From Candidatus Zixiibacteriota bacterium (GTDB lineage Bacteria; Zixibacteria; MSB-5A5; GN15; JAAZOE01), in NCBI GenBank assembly GCA_030668485.1, contig DAOUTW010000040.1, forward strand, positions 1-40,851: a stretch of DNA of 40,851 nt, given 5' to 3'. The notes beneath the pieces are model-generated. The model did not search any database. It saw nothing but the letters and a program-made list of their open reading frames with translations, and had not been told where the DNA came from. This document shows positions 1-9,184 of this stretch, piece after piece; positions within the stretch are counted from its first letter, which is position 1; every line of letters starts with the position of its first letter. The translations under genes and the position numbers were made by a program.

Positions 1-1566
1 CATGGCGGCGTTCATATTGACCCCTTTGCGCTGCCGCTTCTTGTACAGCGCCTCGGCATATTCCTTCCGCTTGGGAGAGGCAACCGGGTCAACAACCTCT
101 ATTCCTTCCAGACTGACTTTGATATTCTTGGCGTTTCGGTTGCAGGTCTCCGGGTTGCCAAGGATTACCGGATTGGCGATATGCTCATCCTTGATGATAC
201 GGGCCGCTCGAATGATTTTATCCGAATCACCCTCAGGCAGGACAATCCTCTTTTGATGGGACCGGGCCCGGTGAATCACTCGGCGCATAAAGGCGCGGCC
301 GCCGCCCAGACGAGCCTCGAGCTGCTCCTTGTATTCCTCGATATCCAGCTTCTTGCGAGCGACGCCGGTATCCATCGCCGCCTGTGCCACCGCCGTAGCC
401 TCCCAGATAAGGACGCGCGGATCGAACGGTTTGGGGATGATATAGTCGGGTCCGAAAGTGATATTGCTGACACCATAAGCCCGTGCCACCGAATCGGGGA
501 CATCCTCTTTGGTCAGAGCGGCCAGAGATTGAGCCGCTGCCATCTTCATCTCCTCGTTGATCGCCTTCGAATGTGTATCGAGGGCTCCCCGGAAGATAAA
601 TGGGAATCCGAGAACGTTGTTGACCTGGTTGGGGTAATCGGATCGGCCGGTGGCCATGATAACGTCGCTGCGAGCTTCTTTGGCCGCCTCATAGGTAATT
701 TCCGGATCGGGATTGGCCATGGCGAAAATAATCGGCTGATCGGCCATGCTCCTGACCATATCCTGAGTCACCAGATCCTTCAGGGAAACACCGACAAAAA
801 CATCGGCCCCTTCCATCGCTTCGGCCAGAGTATGCCGGTCGGTATCAACCGCAAATTCCTGTTTGTACTTATTGAACTTGTCACCACGCCCATTGTAAAT
901 AACACCTTTGGAATCGACCATCAGCACATTCTTCTTGTCGACGCCAAGTGCGCAGTACAATTTGGTGCAGGCGATTCCAGCCGCTCCCGCTCCCGATACT
1001 ACCATACGGATCTTGGAAATATCCTTGCCGGTGATCTCCAGAGCATTTATTAGAGCCGCCGCCGAAATCACTGCGGTACCATGCTGGTCATCATGAAAAA
1101 CCGGAATATTCATTTCCTTCTTGAGTGTTTCCTCAATATAGAAACATTCCGGAGCTTTGATATCTTCCAGATTGATCCCGCCGAATGTCGGCTCCATAAG
1201 CTTGCATGCTTTGATAATTTCATCGGGGTCCTCGGTACCGAGTTCGATATCAAAAACATCAATATCGGCGAACCTTTTAAACAGTACCCCCTTCCCCTCC
1301 ATCACCGGTTTGCCGGCCATCGCTCCGATATTGCCCAATCCAAGTACGGCGGTGCCGTTGCTGACAACAGCCACCAGATTTCCCTTGGCGGTGTATTTAA
1401 AAACATCGTCAGGATTATCCTTGATTTCAAGACAGGGCACGGCGACACCGGGTGTGTACGCCAATGACAAATCCCGCTGAGTGGCGCAGGATTTGGTCGG
1501 TGCTACTTCAATCTTGCCCGGCCGGCCCTTGGAATGATAATCGAGTGCTTCCTGTTTAGTTAACAT
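1..1566 (-). CDS. maeB: NADP-dependent malic enzyme with C-terminal phosphotransacetylase-like domain (partial, C-terminus beyond window)
   Basis: Oxidative decarboxylation of malate to pyruvate, linking the TCA cycle to pyruvate/acetyl-CoA. Reading the minus strand from ATG at 1566 gives 522 codons with no stop before the window edge. The malic-enzyme part shows [13 protein letters not shown] near the N-terminus, FHDDQHGTA, the dinucleotide-binding GAGAAGIA, and the late block [14 protein letters not shown]. From about residue 427 the sequence changes to [21 protein letters not shown], the start of a phosphotransacetylase-like domain as in two-domain MaeB enzymes. In such enzymes this domain is generally regulatory rather than catalytic (family knowledge). 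A Shine-Dalgarno GGAGA lies about 7 bases before the ATG. No co-transcribed neighbour is visible on the upstream side. MaeB identity is secure; cofactor preference is inferred from the family. Confidence 0.95.
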   Translation of the reverse strand, partial: MLTKQEALDYHSKGRPGKIEVAPTKSCATQRDLSLAYTPGVAVPCLEIKDNPDDVFKYTAKGNLVAVVSNGTAVLGLGNIGAMAGKPVMEGKGVLFKRFADIDVFDIELGTEDPDEIIKACKLMEPTFGGINLEDIKAPECFYIEETLKKEMNIPVFHDDQHGTAVISAAALINALEITGKDISKIRMVVSGAGAAGIACTKLYCALGVDKKNVLMVDSKGVIYNGRGDKFNKYKQEFAVDTDRHTLAEAMEGADVFVGVSLKDLVTQDMVRSMADQPIIFAMANPDPEITYEAAKEARSDVIMATGRSDYPNQVNNVLGFPFIFRGALDTHSKAINEEMKMAAAQSLAALTKEDVPDSVARAYGVSNITFGPDYIIPKPFDPRVLIWEATAVAQAAMDTGVARKKLDIEEYKEQLEARLGGGRAFMRRVIHRARSHQKRIVLPEGDSDKIIRAARIIKDEHIANPVILGNPETCNRNAKNIKVSLEGIEVVDPVASPKRKEYAEALYKKRQRKGVNMNAAM

Positions 1567-1640
1567 CTTATGTCTCCATTTAATTGAATAACGCGCGCAG
1601 GCAGACCTACGCTTGTTATTTTTTTCACAAAGTCCTGTGG

Positions 1641-1669
1641 CAATAAATACAAAAAAAGGCGGCTGTCAA
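1641..1669 (-). promoter_or_regulatory. Putative sigma70 promoter for maeB
   Basis: On the minus strand a perfect -35 TTGACA (1664-1669) is followed after 17 bases by TTATTG (1641-1646), a weak -10. The position, about 75 bases before the malic-enzyme ATG, is sensible. Between rluB and maeB (1567-1743) I see no gene. Confidence 0.45.
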
Positions 1670-1743
1670 CATTTATTATGACAAATTAAACACTTTTTTT
1701 AAGGGCGAATAAAACAGGAGGTAAATATAGGATTTATCGTTTA

Positions 1744-2463
1744 CTATACACCGACAAGTTTACGCAGTTTGGCCACTTCCCGGTCGGCCAGATACCGCCA
1801 TTGACCCTTTTTAAGGCCTTCGCAGGTTATCCCGGCAAAGTCAATCCGTACCAGCTTGACCACCGGATGCCCCACCGCTTTACATAGATGTTTCACTTCT
1901 CTCTTGCGCCCCTCGGTCAATTCCAGAATCAGATCGGAATACTTTTCGGCCACCATTTCAATCCCCGCCCGGGCGTGCCCAATATTGCCATCGGGCAGTT
2001 TGATCCCTTTGGCTAACTGGATCTGTTTCGGTTTGGTAACGCGACCTTTTACCCGCGCCCGGTAAACCCGGACAACGCCATACCTGGGGTGAGTCAGACG
2101 ATGAGCCAGTTCACCATCATTGGTAAACAACAAAACTCCCTCAGTATCGAGATCGAGCCTTCCCACCGGATAAACCCGCTCAGTCACCCCGGTTACCAAG
2201 TCGGCGACGGTTCGCTCATGATGAGGATCGGAAAGTGAGGTTACATATCCCGACGGCTTATGGAGGACGATATACTTGTGATTACTGACAGGCTTGACAA
2301 CAACGCCATCAACCTTGACTTCATCGGCTGCTTCGTCGACCTGGAATCCGGGCGTATCGACAACCTTGCCATTGACCGTCACGCGTCTTTCGGAGACCAC
2401 CACATCGGCATTGCGCCGTGAGGTGACACCGCACTGGGCCAGATATTTATTGATTCTGATCAT
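1744..2463 (-). CDS. rluB: 23S rRNA pseudouridine synthase, RluB/RsuA family
   Basis: A 239-residue protein predicted to isomerise a specific uridine in 23S rRNA to pseudouridine (U2605 in E. coli RluB). An N-terminal S4 RNA-binding domain (about residues 1-60, beginning IRINKYLAQCGVTSRRNAD) is followed by the catalytic domain. Its diagnostic motif is GRLDLDTEGVLLFTNDGELAH, where the second Asp of GRLDLD is the catalytic residue. The late block LTEGRKREVKHLCKAVGHPV is also typical. Length is normal for the RluB/RsuA group, and there is no long basic tail as in E. coli RluB. It is last in the operon after scpB, with a 6-base gap. scpA-scpB-rluB is a widely conserved order, which favours RluB over RluE, RluF or RsuA. 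Confidence 0.93.
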   Translation of the reverse strand: MIRINKYLAQCGVTSRRNADVVVSERRVTVNGKVVDTPGFQVDEAADEVKVDGVVVKPVSNHKYIVLHKPSGYVTSLSDPHHERTVADLVTGVTERVYPVGRLDLDTEGVLLFTNDGELAHRLTHPRYGVVRVYRARVKGRVTKPKQIQLAKGIKLPDGNIGHARAGIEMVAEKYSDLILELTEGRKREVKHLCKAVGHPVVKLVRIDFAGITCEGLKKGQWRYLADREVAKLRKLVGV

Positions 2464-2469
2464 CGGGAA

Positions 2470-3579
2470 TCACTCGTCGCGATTGGTATCGGCAGCCTTG
2501 ACCGGTTCTGCTGAAGTAGATGAAGGTTTCTCGTCTGCAACCGCCGGCTCCGGTTGTTCAATCGGTGTTTCCTCATAAGAAGCCGAAGGCATTGGATCGG
2601 AGGTAGAGATCGGCGGGGGATCATCGGACAACGGCTCATAATTAGCCATGAGCGCTTCCGGCTGGACTTTCTCGAAATTCGGTTCCGGCCGTTTTTCGCC
2701 TTCCTGATGGTCCACGTCGGCGACTGCTTCTTCGACTTCGGGAATCATCTCCGACTCGATTTCGGAGGCCATCATCTCGACCATCTCCGGTTCACTGACC
2801 TCGACGAGATTCTCATCGCTGCCGGAGCCATTGTCCCCCGACAGCGCTTGAGATTGCTCAATATCATCCTCTTCCGGGATATCACGGCCCTTCATCATAT
2901 CTCCGATATCAGCCGTAGCGACCATATCATCAACCGGGATATCGCCGTTGTCCGGCTCCGGCATGATCTCGCTCAGTTCAATCGTCGCCGATTTTTCCTG
3001 GGCATTGGCCAGGGGGAGAATCGTTTGCTCTTTGGGACCTTCAGCCATGCGGATCATTTCCTCGATTTCATCCATCCGAGGCAGATCGGAAAGCCGGTTT
3101 AGGCCGAAAAATTTCAGAAATTCATTGGAGCTCTTGTACAGCAGCGGACGTCCGGGCGATTCAGCCCTTCCTGAAATCACAATCAACTGCCGTTGCAGGA
3201 GATTATGAATAACACCATCGGTGGCAACGCCACGGATATGCTCGATATCTATCTTGGTCACCGGTTGTTTGTACGCGATAATCGCCAGCGTCTCCAGGGC
3301 GGCACGGCTGAGACGCACCATGCGCTGTTTAACCAGTAGTTTTTTGATCGACTGTTCGAAATCAGGCAAAATATGGACCTGATAGCCGCCAGCCACTTCC
3401 CTGATGCGAAATGAGTTGCCGCATCCCATATATATATTATTGAGATCGTCGATCGCCTGCCTGACACGAGCGGCCGGAATATTGTCTACCGTCTCGCTCA
3501 ATTTTTTAACCGAGACCGGATCAGGTGAAGCCAGAATCAAGGCCTCGATAGTACAGTTTATGTTCTCTTCTTTAATCAT
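2470..3579 (-). CDS. scpB: Segregation and condensation protein B with long acidic C-terminal extension
   Basis: ScpB is the dimeric winged-helix (kite) subunit of the SMC-ScpAB condensin complex that organises and segregates the chromosome. Residues 1-180 are a normal ScpB, with IEALILASPDPVSVKKLSE at the start, RLSRAALETLAIIAYKQPVT and HIRGVATDGVIHNLL in the middle, and GRPLLYKSSNEFLKFFGL near the end of the fold. About 190 further residues follow, very rich in Glu, Asp, Pro and Ser, with no evident fold. Most ScpB proteins are 170-220 residues, so the protein is almost doubled. The ATG overlaps the scpA stop by four bases (ATGA), so the two are translationally coupled. Confidence 0.95.
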   Translation of the reverse strand: MIKEENINCTIEALILASPDPVSVKKLSETVDNIPAARVRQAIDDLNNIYMGCGNSFRIREVAGGYQVHILPDFEQSIKKLLVKQRMVRLSRAALETLAIIAYKQPVTKIDIEHIRGVATDGVIHNLLQRQLIVISGRAESPGRPLLYKSSNEFLKFFGLNRLSDLPRMDEIEEMIRMAEGPKEQTILPLANAQEKSATIELSEIMPEPDNGDIPVDDMVATADIGDMMKGRDIPEEDDIEQSQALSGDNGSGSDENLVEVSEPEMVEMMASEIESEMIPEVEEAVADVDHQEGEKRPEPNFEKVQPEALMANYEPLSDDPPPISTSDPMPSASYEETPIEQPEPAVADEKPSSTSAEPVKAADTNRDE

Positions 3580-4373
3580 GAGTCTACAGCTACCTTTTCA
3601 ATAACCGTCGGTGTTTCCTCAACCGGCTCGGCGACCGCCTCCGGAATCTGATTGGGATCGGATCGATAAATACGGATTTCGGAAAAAGCGACCGCCTGCC
3701 TGACAGTGATCCGATGCATCCGCACCATTTCCAGAATGGCCAAAAAGGTGAGGATGGCTACCAGCTTGACCCGGATATCGGCAAACAAATTTTCAAACGT
3801 GGCATACTCGTTCGCAGACAGGTACGAATTGATAACTTCAATTCGGTCTTCGACAGTCAATTCCTGGTGATCGACGAGATAATCGTTATCCTCCCTAAAA
3901 CCGGACATGACGTCATGGAAAGCGGTCAGCAAATCAAACAGGCAGGTACTGTTAGCCAATACCGCCTGTGTGTCTCTATAGCCGTTATTCCGACCCGAAA
4001 CCGCCACCAGTCGCGATTCCAGATCGCGTTTTTCGCGCAGTATTTCTCCGGCCTCCTTGAATTTGCCGTATTCGAGAAGCGCCCGGGTCAATTCCTCACG
4101 GGGATCGGCCTCGTCCTCTTCCTGGGAATCACGGGGAAGAAGCATTTGCGCTTTTATTCTGATCAGGGTCGCCACCATCAGGATATACTCGCCGGCATTT
4201 TCCAGATTCAAAAGTTTGAGCATCTCGACATATTTCATGTATTGCTCGGTTATCCGGGCAATAGGAATATCATAAATGTCGACCTCATCTCTCCTGATCA
4301 GATACAACAGCAGATCCATCGGCCCCTGGAAAACCTCAAGGTCGACAGAGTAATCATCTTTTTTCAAATTCAT
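3576..4373 (-). CDS. scpA: Segregation and condensation protein A
   Basis: ScpA is the kleisin subunit that bridges the SMC heads and binds ScpB. The N-terminal block DLEVFQGPMDLLLYLIRRDEVDIYDIPIARI is the family signature (shown in pieces: FQGPMDLLLYLI, DIYDIPIA). It is followed by EYILMVATLIRIKAQMLLPR and a C-terminal winged-helix region (VAILTFLAILEMVRMHRITV). A TTG lies one codon earlier (4376). I choose the ATG at 4373, whose A is shared with the trpS stop TGA, so translation is probably coupled to trpS. It ends with an ATGA overlap onto scpB. Confidence 0.95.
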   Translation of the reverse strand: MNLKKDDYSVDLEVFQGPMDLLLYLIRRDEVDIYDIPIARITEQYMKYVEMLKLLNLENAGEYILMVATLIRIKAQMLLPRDSQEEDEADPREELTRALLEYGKFKEAGEILREKRDLESRLVAVSGRNNGYRDTQAVLANSTCLFDLLTAFHDVMSGFREDNDYLVDHQELTVEDRIEVINSYLSANEYATFENLFADIRVKLVAILTFLAILEMVRMHRITVRQAVAFSEIRIYRSDPNQIPEAVAEPVEETPTVIEKVAVDS

Positions 4374-5344
4374 CAATAATACGCCAACTTCATATTTTCA
4401 CGAACCTTTGCCATGACCGCCTGCGCTTTTTCGCGGGCACGTCCGGCGCCATCCCTTAGAATGTCGAAAACGAAGTCCGGCTTTTCAACTAATTTTTTTC
4501 GTTTTTCTCGGATTGGTTCGAGGGCTTTATTGAGGTTTTCTGTCAGCCTTTTCTTGCAATCAACACACCCCAATTCGCCGCTTTGGCAGGGAGCGACAAT
4601 ATTTTCATGATCCGGCGTATATATTTGGTGAAGTAAATAGACGGGACAGATTTCAGGCCTCCCCGGATCGCCCTTACGGAGCTTCTCCGGGTCGGTGAAC
4701 ATCCTCTTTAACTTCTTCGCAGTTTCTTCCTCGCTGTCAGCGAGAGCAATATGATTATTCAGCGATTTTGACATTTTCCGACCATCCAGTCCCGGAATTG
4801 TCGGGAATTTGGTCAACAAAACCTGCGGCTCATTGAAAGTCTTGCCATAGTAATTATTAAACCGCTTGGCCAGGTCGGCAGCCAGCCAGATATGCTTCTC
4901 CTGGTCTTTTCCCACCGGCACCTTATGGGCGTTATATATCAGAATATCAGCCGCCTGCAGCACCGGATATCCCAGAAAGCCGTAACTGTCCAGCCCCGTT
5001 TCCTCCTTTTGCTCGTTATAGGTCGGCAGGCGAGTCAGAGTCGGCACCGTAGTCAACATTGAAAGCAACAGGTGTAATTCGGCGTGCTCTTTGACATCGG
5101 ACTGAATAAAAATGGCACATTTTTGCGGATCCAGCCCACCGGCCAGAAAATCGACCGCCATCTGGAAAATATTATCTTTCAAATGCCCGGTTTCGGCAAA
5201 TTCGGATGTCAGGGCATGCCAGTCGACAATACAGGTATACATCTCATAGTTATTCTGTAATGCCGCCCAATTTTTTAAAGCGCCTTCATAATTGCCCAGA
5301 TGCAGTTGTCCGGTGGGCTTCATGCCCGATAAGATAGTCTCCAT
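4373..5344 (-). CDS. trpS: Tryptophan--tRNA ligase
   Basis: Class I aminoacyl-tRNA synthetase that charges tRNA(Trp). The HIGH-equivalent occurs as PTGQLHLGNYEGA (residues 10-22) and the KMSKS motif as LDGRKMSKSLNNH (about residue 190). FLGYPVLQAADILIYNAHKVPVGKDQEKH is the conserved tryptophan/ATP-pocket region (pieces: GYPVLQAADIL, VPVGKDQ). At 323 residues it is of normal bacterial length. AAGGAG sits five bases before the ATG. It lies 11 bases after the HNH gene and overlaps scpA by one base, within an operon running to rluB. Confidence 0.97.
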   Translation of the reverse strand: METILSGMKPTGQLHLGNYEGALKNWAALQNNYEMYTCIVDWHALTSEFAETGHLKDNIFQMAVDFLAGGLDPQKCAIFIQSDVKEHAELHLLLSMLTTVPTLTRLPTYNEQKEETGLDSYGFLGYPVLQAADILIYNAHKVPVGKDQEKHIWLAADLAKRFNNYYGKTFNEPQVLLTKFPTIPGLDGRKMSKSLNNHIALADSEEETAKKLKRMFTDPEKLRKGDPGRPEICPVYLLHQIYTPDHENIVAPCQSGELGCVDCKKRLTENLNKALEPIREKRKKLVEKPDFVFDILRDGAGRAREKAQAVMAKVRENMKLAYY

Positions 5345-5355
5345 TTAGACTCCTT

Positions 5356-5865
5356 CTAATCCATGAAAAGGTAGGGTCGCCAGCGATCGTCGGAAATTCC
5401 GATAAAACTCTGAATGAAAGTGATATGGCTGGGTCGGCGCGGCTGACGTAACAATTTCATCCCGGCCACCGCCGGCAGGCGGTCGCCTTTTTTATTATTA
5501 CATCGCTCGCAGGCGCAAACCATATTCTCCCACGTGTCGGCGCCCCCAAAGCTTTTAGGCGTAATATGATCGACCGTCATCGACCCCTCACGATCGCCGC
5601 AGTATTGGCAGGTATGCCGGTCGCGCTTGACAATATTTTTGCGGGTCAGCAAAATCTTTTTATATGGCACCTTGATATAAGCTCCCAGACGCACCACCGA
5701 TGGCAGCGGAAAGGCGCGACTTATCGAGTGGACCCTGATCCCGTCATAAGTTTCGACTACTTCCACCTTCCCCAGAAGCTGCATAATGATAGCCCGTCGA
5801 GCGGAGCAGACCGACATCGGTTCGTAATTTTGGTTGAGCACCAATACTCTGCTGTTAATCATCAT
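5356..5865 (-). CDS. HNH endonuclease family protein
   Basis: A 169-residue protein with a compact HNH (His-Me finger) nuclease module at about residues 86-130. CQYCGD provides the first Cys pair, VDHITPKSFGGADTWEN carries the central His, and CERCNNKKGDR the second Cys pair with the Asn. The N-terminal half (LVLNQNYEPMSVCSARRAI) is the conserved partner region of a widespread stand-alone HNH family found in many bacterial phyla outside phages. Its substrate is unknown to me; a DNA maintenance role is only a guess. It is first in the operon with trpS, scpA, scpB and rluB. Two consecutive ATGs open the gene and either may be used. Confidence 0.85.
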   Translation of the reverse strand: MMINSRVLVLNQNYEPMSVCSARRAIIMQLLGKVEVVETYDGIRVHSISRAFPLPSVVRLGAYIKVPYKKILLTRKNIVKRDRHTCQYCGDREGSMTVDHITPKSFGGADTWENMVCACERCNNKKGDRLPAVAGMKLLRQPRRPSHITFIQSFIGISDDRWRPYLFMD

Positions 5866-5902
5866 AATTTTGTATCTCGCCCATCCATAGTTGTTGCAAT
5901 CA

Positions 5903-5930
5903 AGAATGTTTAAAAAACTCCGTTTGTCAA
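5903..5930 (-). promoter_or_regulatory. Putative promoter of the HNH-trpS-scpAB-rluB operon
   Basis: A perfect -35 TTGACA (5925-5930, minus strand) is followed after 16 bases by CATTCT (5903-5908), a poor -10. The location is about 40 bases before the HNH start codon. Only the -35 half is convincing. Confidence 0.4.
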
Positions 5931-6130
5931 CTCCAATTTTTACTAGACGCCCATAAATAGCCTGTTTGCAAGGGAGAAGTGACCTGGTGTTTCAAAATTA
6001 ATATTGAACAATAAGCCTGAAGCATCAGTTTTAAGTATAGATAAATAAATGGCCTTTCGTATGCCTTTGCTATTTAGTATATTTGATTAAGGATACAATG
6101 CCATGAATTTTATAATTACGAGGGACAATC

Positions 6131-9052
6131 GTGAATAAAATAATCTGTCTATTGGGTTTTCTTATTGCAATGTCGGTCGCCGCCGATGCCGGAGATTTAT
6201 ATAAAATCAAGATCACCAGCTCTTCAGAGGCCCGGCTGCTGAGAAATTCGGAAATAGAGCCGGTATTCCGGCTAAGCGGGGCTTATCTGGTCCTGAGCGA
6301 TTCTGAAACGGCTGCCGACCTGGCTGCCTCAGGTCTCGACATGACCTTTCTCGCCTCCGATATCCGTCTCGATGAAATCGCCGTAGATAACCGCTTTGAT
6401 CGAGAAAACGCAAAAGCTTTTGAGATCGTCTACGAGGAAGGTAATTTGCGCCTCTTCCGTGTCTTTAATTCCGATAAAGCTCTTTCCATCGACGGCGCTC
6501 CGCTTATCCCGATTGACAACAGCCGGCTTAAAATCGAATATAATCCACCGATGGTTTTCAATCAAAAGATGCTTTTGGGCAATATCTCTCTCGACTCTCT
6601 CATTGCTCCGGTCAGCCAGGATACGATCGATACCTATCTGCATCGGCTGGAGAAATTCTTGGGTCGCCTGACCGGCAGCGATTCGAACTATGCCGCGAGG
6701 GATTGGATTTATGACCGATTCGTGTCATACGGCCTCGATTCCGTCGTTCTTGACAGCTTTACCGGTATCCAGATCGGTAATGGCGAGGTCCCTGCTTACA
6801 ATGTCGTCGCCTATAAAACCGGAATACGTTACCCCGGCCGCCAGATTGTTATCGGAGGTCATTTCGATGCTGTTCCCGGTTCTCCGGGAGCCGACGACAA
6901 TGGGACCGGAACCGTCGGCACGTTGGAGATCGCTCGCATCCTGAAAGATGTCGAAACTGAAATGTCGTTTGTTTTTATTGCCTTCGATTCGGAAGAGTCG
7001 GGGCTGATCGGTTCGCGCCATTATGCCGATGCTGCCGCTGCCCGAGGCGACACCATCGTCTATATGCTGAATATGGATATGATCGGGCATATCAATAATG
7101 ATAATCTCGCCTCTCTGCACCAGGGTCCCGATGATGAGGCCTATGCCCTCCTCTGGGGCAAACTGGCCGACAGCCTGGTGGGAATCTCCGGTGTGATTAC
7201 CGGCCCCTCCGGCGGATCGGATCATTACCCCTTCGGGCAGAACGGCTATGATGTCACCTTCGTCCAGGAGTATAATTTCTCTACGGTTTATCATCAGCCG
7301 AGAGACAGCACCACTTATATAAATTTTGACTACATGACCCGGATGATCAAGGCCAGCCTGGCGACGGCCTATATTGTCAATGAAGTTCCAAAACCGGTCA
7401 TGATCACTTCGGTTCGCGATGTCGGCGATGGACAATCGCTTCAGATCGAATGGGAACCGGCTGATCCGACCCAGGTTGATCATTACTGGCTTCATTACAC
7501 TACCGTACCGGCCGTTCAACCCGAGTCCCTCCTCATCCCGATTGACAGCTCAAACTATGTCGTCGCCGGTCTGACCGAAGAGCAGCAGTATAGTTTTCAC
7601 GTCGTTGCCATTGATGCCGACGGCCGAAGTTCAGTCGCCTTCTCTATCGCCTACGGAACGCCCTATTCGATTCCTGCGCAGCCGGTCGGCCTCATAGCCC
7701 TGCCGCTTCGGGATACCATCAAACTGGCCTGGGCGACCACCAACTTCGAACTCGATTTCGATCATTACGCCATCTTCCGTGACGGAGCGATACTTCCCAC
7801 ACCGGTTTTCGATACGTTTTATTACGATGATAATCCCTCTCTCGATACCACTCTGCACGATTACTTTATCGCCGCCGTCGACGCCGACAACAATACCTCC
7901 GATACTGTCGGAGCGGAAACCGTCACTATGAAAACGGCCACCTTACAAGCCGATCGAATTCTGGCCGTCAATCGCTCCGGGAGCAACAGCGCGGCGATGG
8001 TCAATGAAGTCGTCACGGGAGAATTTCTGCGCGAGGCTGTCACCGGCTGGTCCTACGATTACCTCTCCGACACCGCTTCGGTAAACCCCGATCGCACCAG
8101 TTTGCTGAAAATGATCGATTATGGTCTGGTAATCATCGGAGCCGAATCAGGCCGCCGACAGGATGACATCGGAAAAGATCCAGCCTTCGGCGGTATCCTG
8201 GAGGATATCGCTTACTATCTCTCCATCGGCGGCAAGGTAATCATTTTTGGGCGCTGGGGTGATTTTGATACCGAGTACGGCGTCGACAGCGTATTCTTTA
8301 ATCCGGGATCGTATGAATTTGTATATACCGATTATTTCGATATCGCTTTCAGAATTTTGCCCCTGAGTTATTTTGATATCGGCACTGCGGCCCTCTACTC
8401 TGATTTTATCGGCGCCTACAGCCAGATGTTAGAATACCCCGACCTCAATTGGGATGCACAGGCTACTCTTGATCATACAGGCAGTTTCTACTCCACGGTG
8501 CAGGGAATTCCATCGCCCAGCCTTCCCCGCATGGCTGGTTCGGACTATGAGATTATCTACACCTACAATTCTTCAACCGATTCCGCCCTAACCGAAGGTA
8601 AAACGGTGGCCTGGCGACATCTCGGTCCCGATTATAGTTATGCCTTCTTTGAAATACCGCTTTCGTTCATGCAACGCCCGGCAGCGGTGGAAGCTCTGCG
8701 TCAGGCGATTCAGGATATGGGAATCATCAGCGATGTTGATGACGACCTTTCTCAGCCCTCGTTACCGACCAGCTTTGCACTCGCTCAGAATTTTCCCAAC
8801 CCGTTCAATCCGAGTACCGTTATCGAGTATTACAATCCCGGCAGCAGGCCGGCCAAGGTGACTCTTGAGATTTTCAATATTCTCGGTCAGAGAGCCCGAT
8901 TATTGTTTAACGGCCTGTCAAAACCGGGAATCAATCGCATTGAATGGGATGGTCGCGACGACAACGGCAAATCGGTGGCCACCGGAATCTATTTCTACCG
9001 GCTAAAAACCGATACCGAAAACCTGACTCGCAAGATGGTCCTTATTAAATAA
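6131..9052 (+). CDS. Secreted M28-family metallopeptidase with two fibronectin-III domains and C-terminal sorting domain
   Basis: A 973-residue exported zinc aminopeptidase-like enzyme. A signal peptide (residues 1-20, ending VAADA) opens the protein from a GTG start preceded by GAGGGA. The M28 core lies at about 180-420. Metal ligands are visible as GGHFDAVPGSPGADDNGTGT (His and the bridging Asp), FDSEESGLIGSRH (general-base Glu and ligand), NMDMIGH (Asp) and GGSDHYPF (His). Two fibronectin-III-like domains follow (about 420-510 and 513-597), then a region of about 280 residues I cannot assign. The last 90 residues begin ALAQNFPNPFNPSTVIEY and end TRKMVLIK, the beta-sandwich sorting/FlgD-like domain common in FCB bacteria. 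It is monocistronic, diverging from the HNH operon. Export is secure; the route (type IX or a related system) is inferred. Confidence 0.92.
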   Translation: MNKIICLLGFLIAMSVAADAGDLYKIKITSSSEARLLRNSEIEPVFRLSGAYLVLSDSETAADLAASGLDMTFLASDIRLDEIAVDNRFDRENAKAFEIVYEEGNLRLFRVFNSDKALSIDGAPLIPIDNSRLKIEYNPPMVFNQKMLLGNISLDSLIAPVSQDTIDTYLHRLEKFLGRLTGSDSNYAARDWIYDRFVSYGLDSVVLDSFTGIQIGNGEVPAYNVVAYKTGIRYPGRQIVIGGHFDAVPGSPGADDNGTGTVGTLEIARILKDVETEMSFVFIAFDSEESGLIGSRHYADAAAARGDTIVYMLNMDMIGHINNDNLASLHQGPDDEAYALLWGKLADSLVGISGVITGPSGGSDHYPFGQNGYDVTFVQEYNFSTVYHQPRDSTTYINFDYMTRMIKASLATAYIVNEVPKPVMITSVRDVGDGQSLQIEWEPADPTQVDHYWLHYTTVPAVQPESLLIPIDSSNYVVAGLTEEQQYSFHVVAIDADGRSSVAFSIAYGTPYSIPAQPVGLIALPLRDTIKLAWATTNFELDFDHYAIFRDGAILPTPVFDTFYYDDNPSLDTTLHDYFIAAVDADNNTSDTVGAETVTMKTATLQADRILAVNRSGSNSAAMVNEVVTGEFLREAVTGWSYDYLSDTASVNPDRTSLLKMIDYGLVIIGAESGRRQDDIGKDPAFGGILEDIAYYLSIGGKVIIFGRWGDFDTEYGVDSVFFNPGSYEFVYTDYFDIAFRILPLSYFDIGTAALYSDFIGAYSQMLEYPDLNWDAQATLDHTGSFYSTVQGIPSPSLPRMAGSDYEIIYTYNSSTDSALTEGKTVAWRHLGPDYSYAFFEIPLSFMQRPAAVEALRQAIQDMGIISDVDDDLSQPSLPTSFALAQNFPNPFNPSTVIEYYNPGSRPAKVTLEIFNILGQRARLLFNGLSKPGINRIEWDGRDDNGKSVATGIYFYRLKTDTENLTRKMVLIK

Positions 9053-9111
9053 GGACTCCTCAATAAATAGTTGCCTTGGTTAGCCTGCAACGGTGACAAG
9101 AATTCAAAAAC

Positions 9112-9147
9112 AAAAAACGGCCGGTCAGTGTATCCACTGTCCGGCCG
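9112..9147 (-). terminator. Intrinsic terminator of the glmL operon
   Basis: A 13-base-pair stem (9118-9130 with 9135-9147, one mismatch, loop TATC) is followed on the minus strand by six T residues (9112-9117) and more T. It lies about 40 bases beyond the stop at 9185. Confidence 0.85.
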
Positions 9148-9184
9148 CCACCATTCACTCTTTTCAGCTTGAAAAGTGTTTATC

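Noticed and set aside
181-1053. 290-codon plus-strand frame
   Set aside because: It is the antisense shadow of the malic enzyme gene, whose minus-strand reading shows clear family motifs over the entire stretch.
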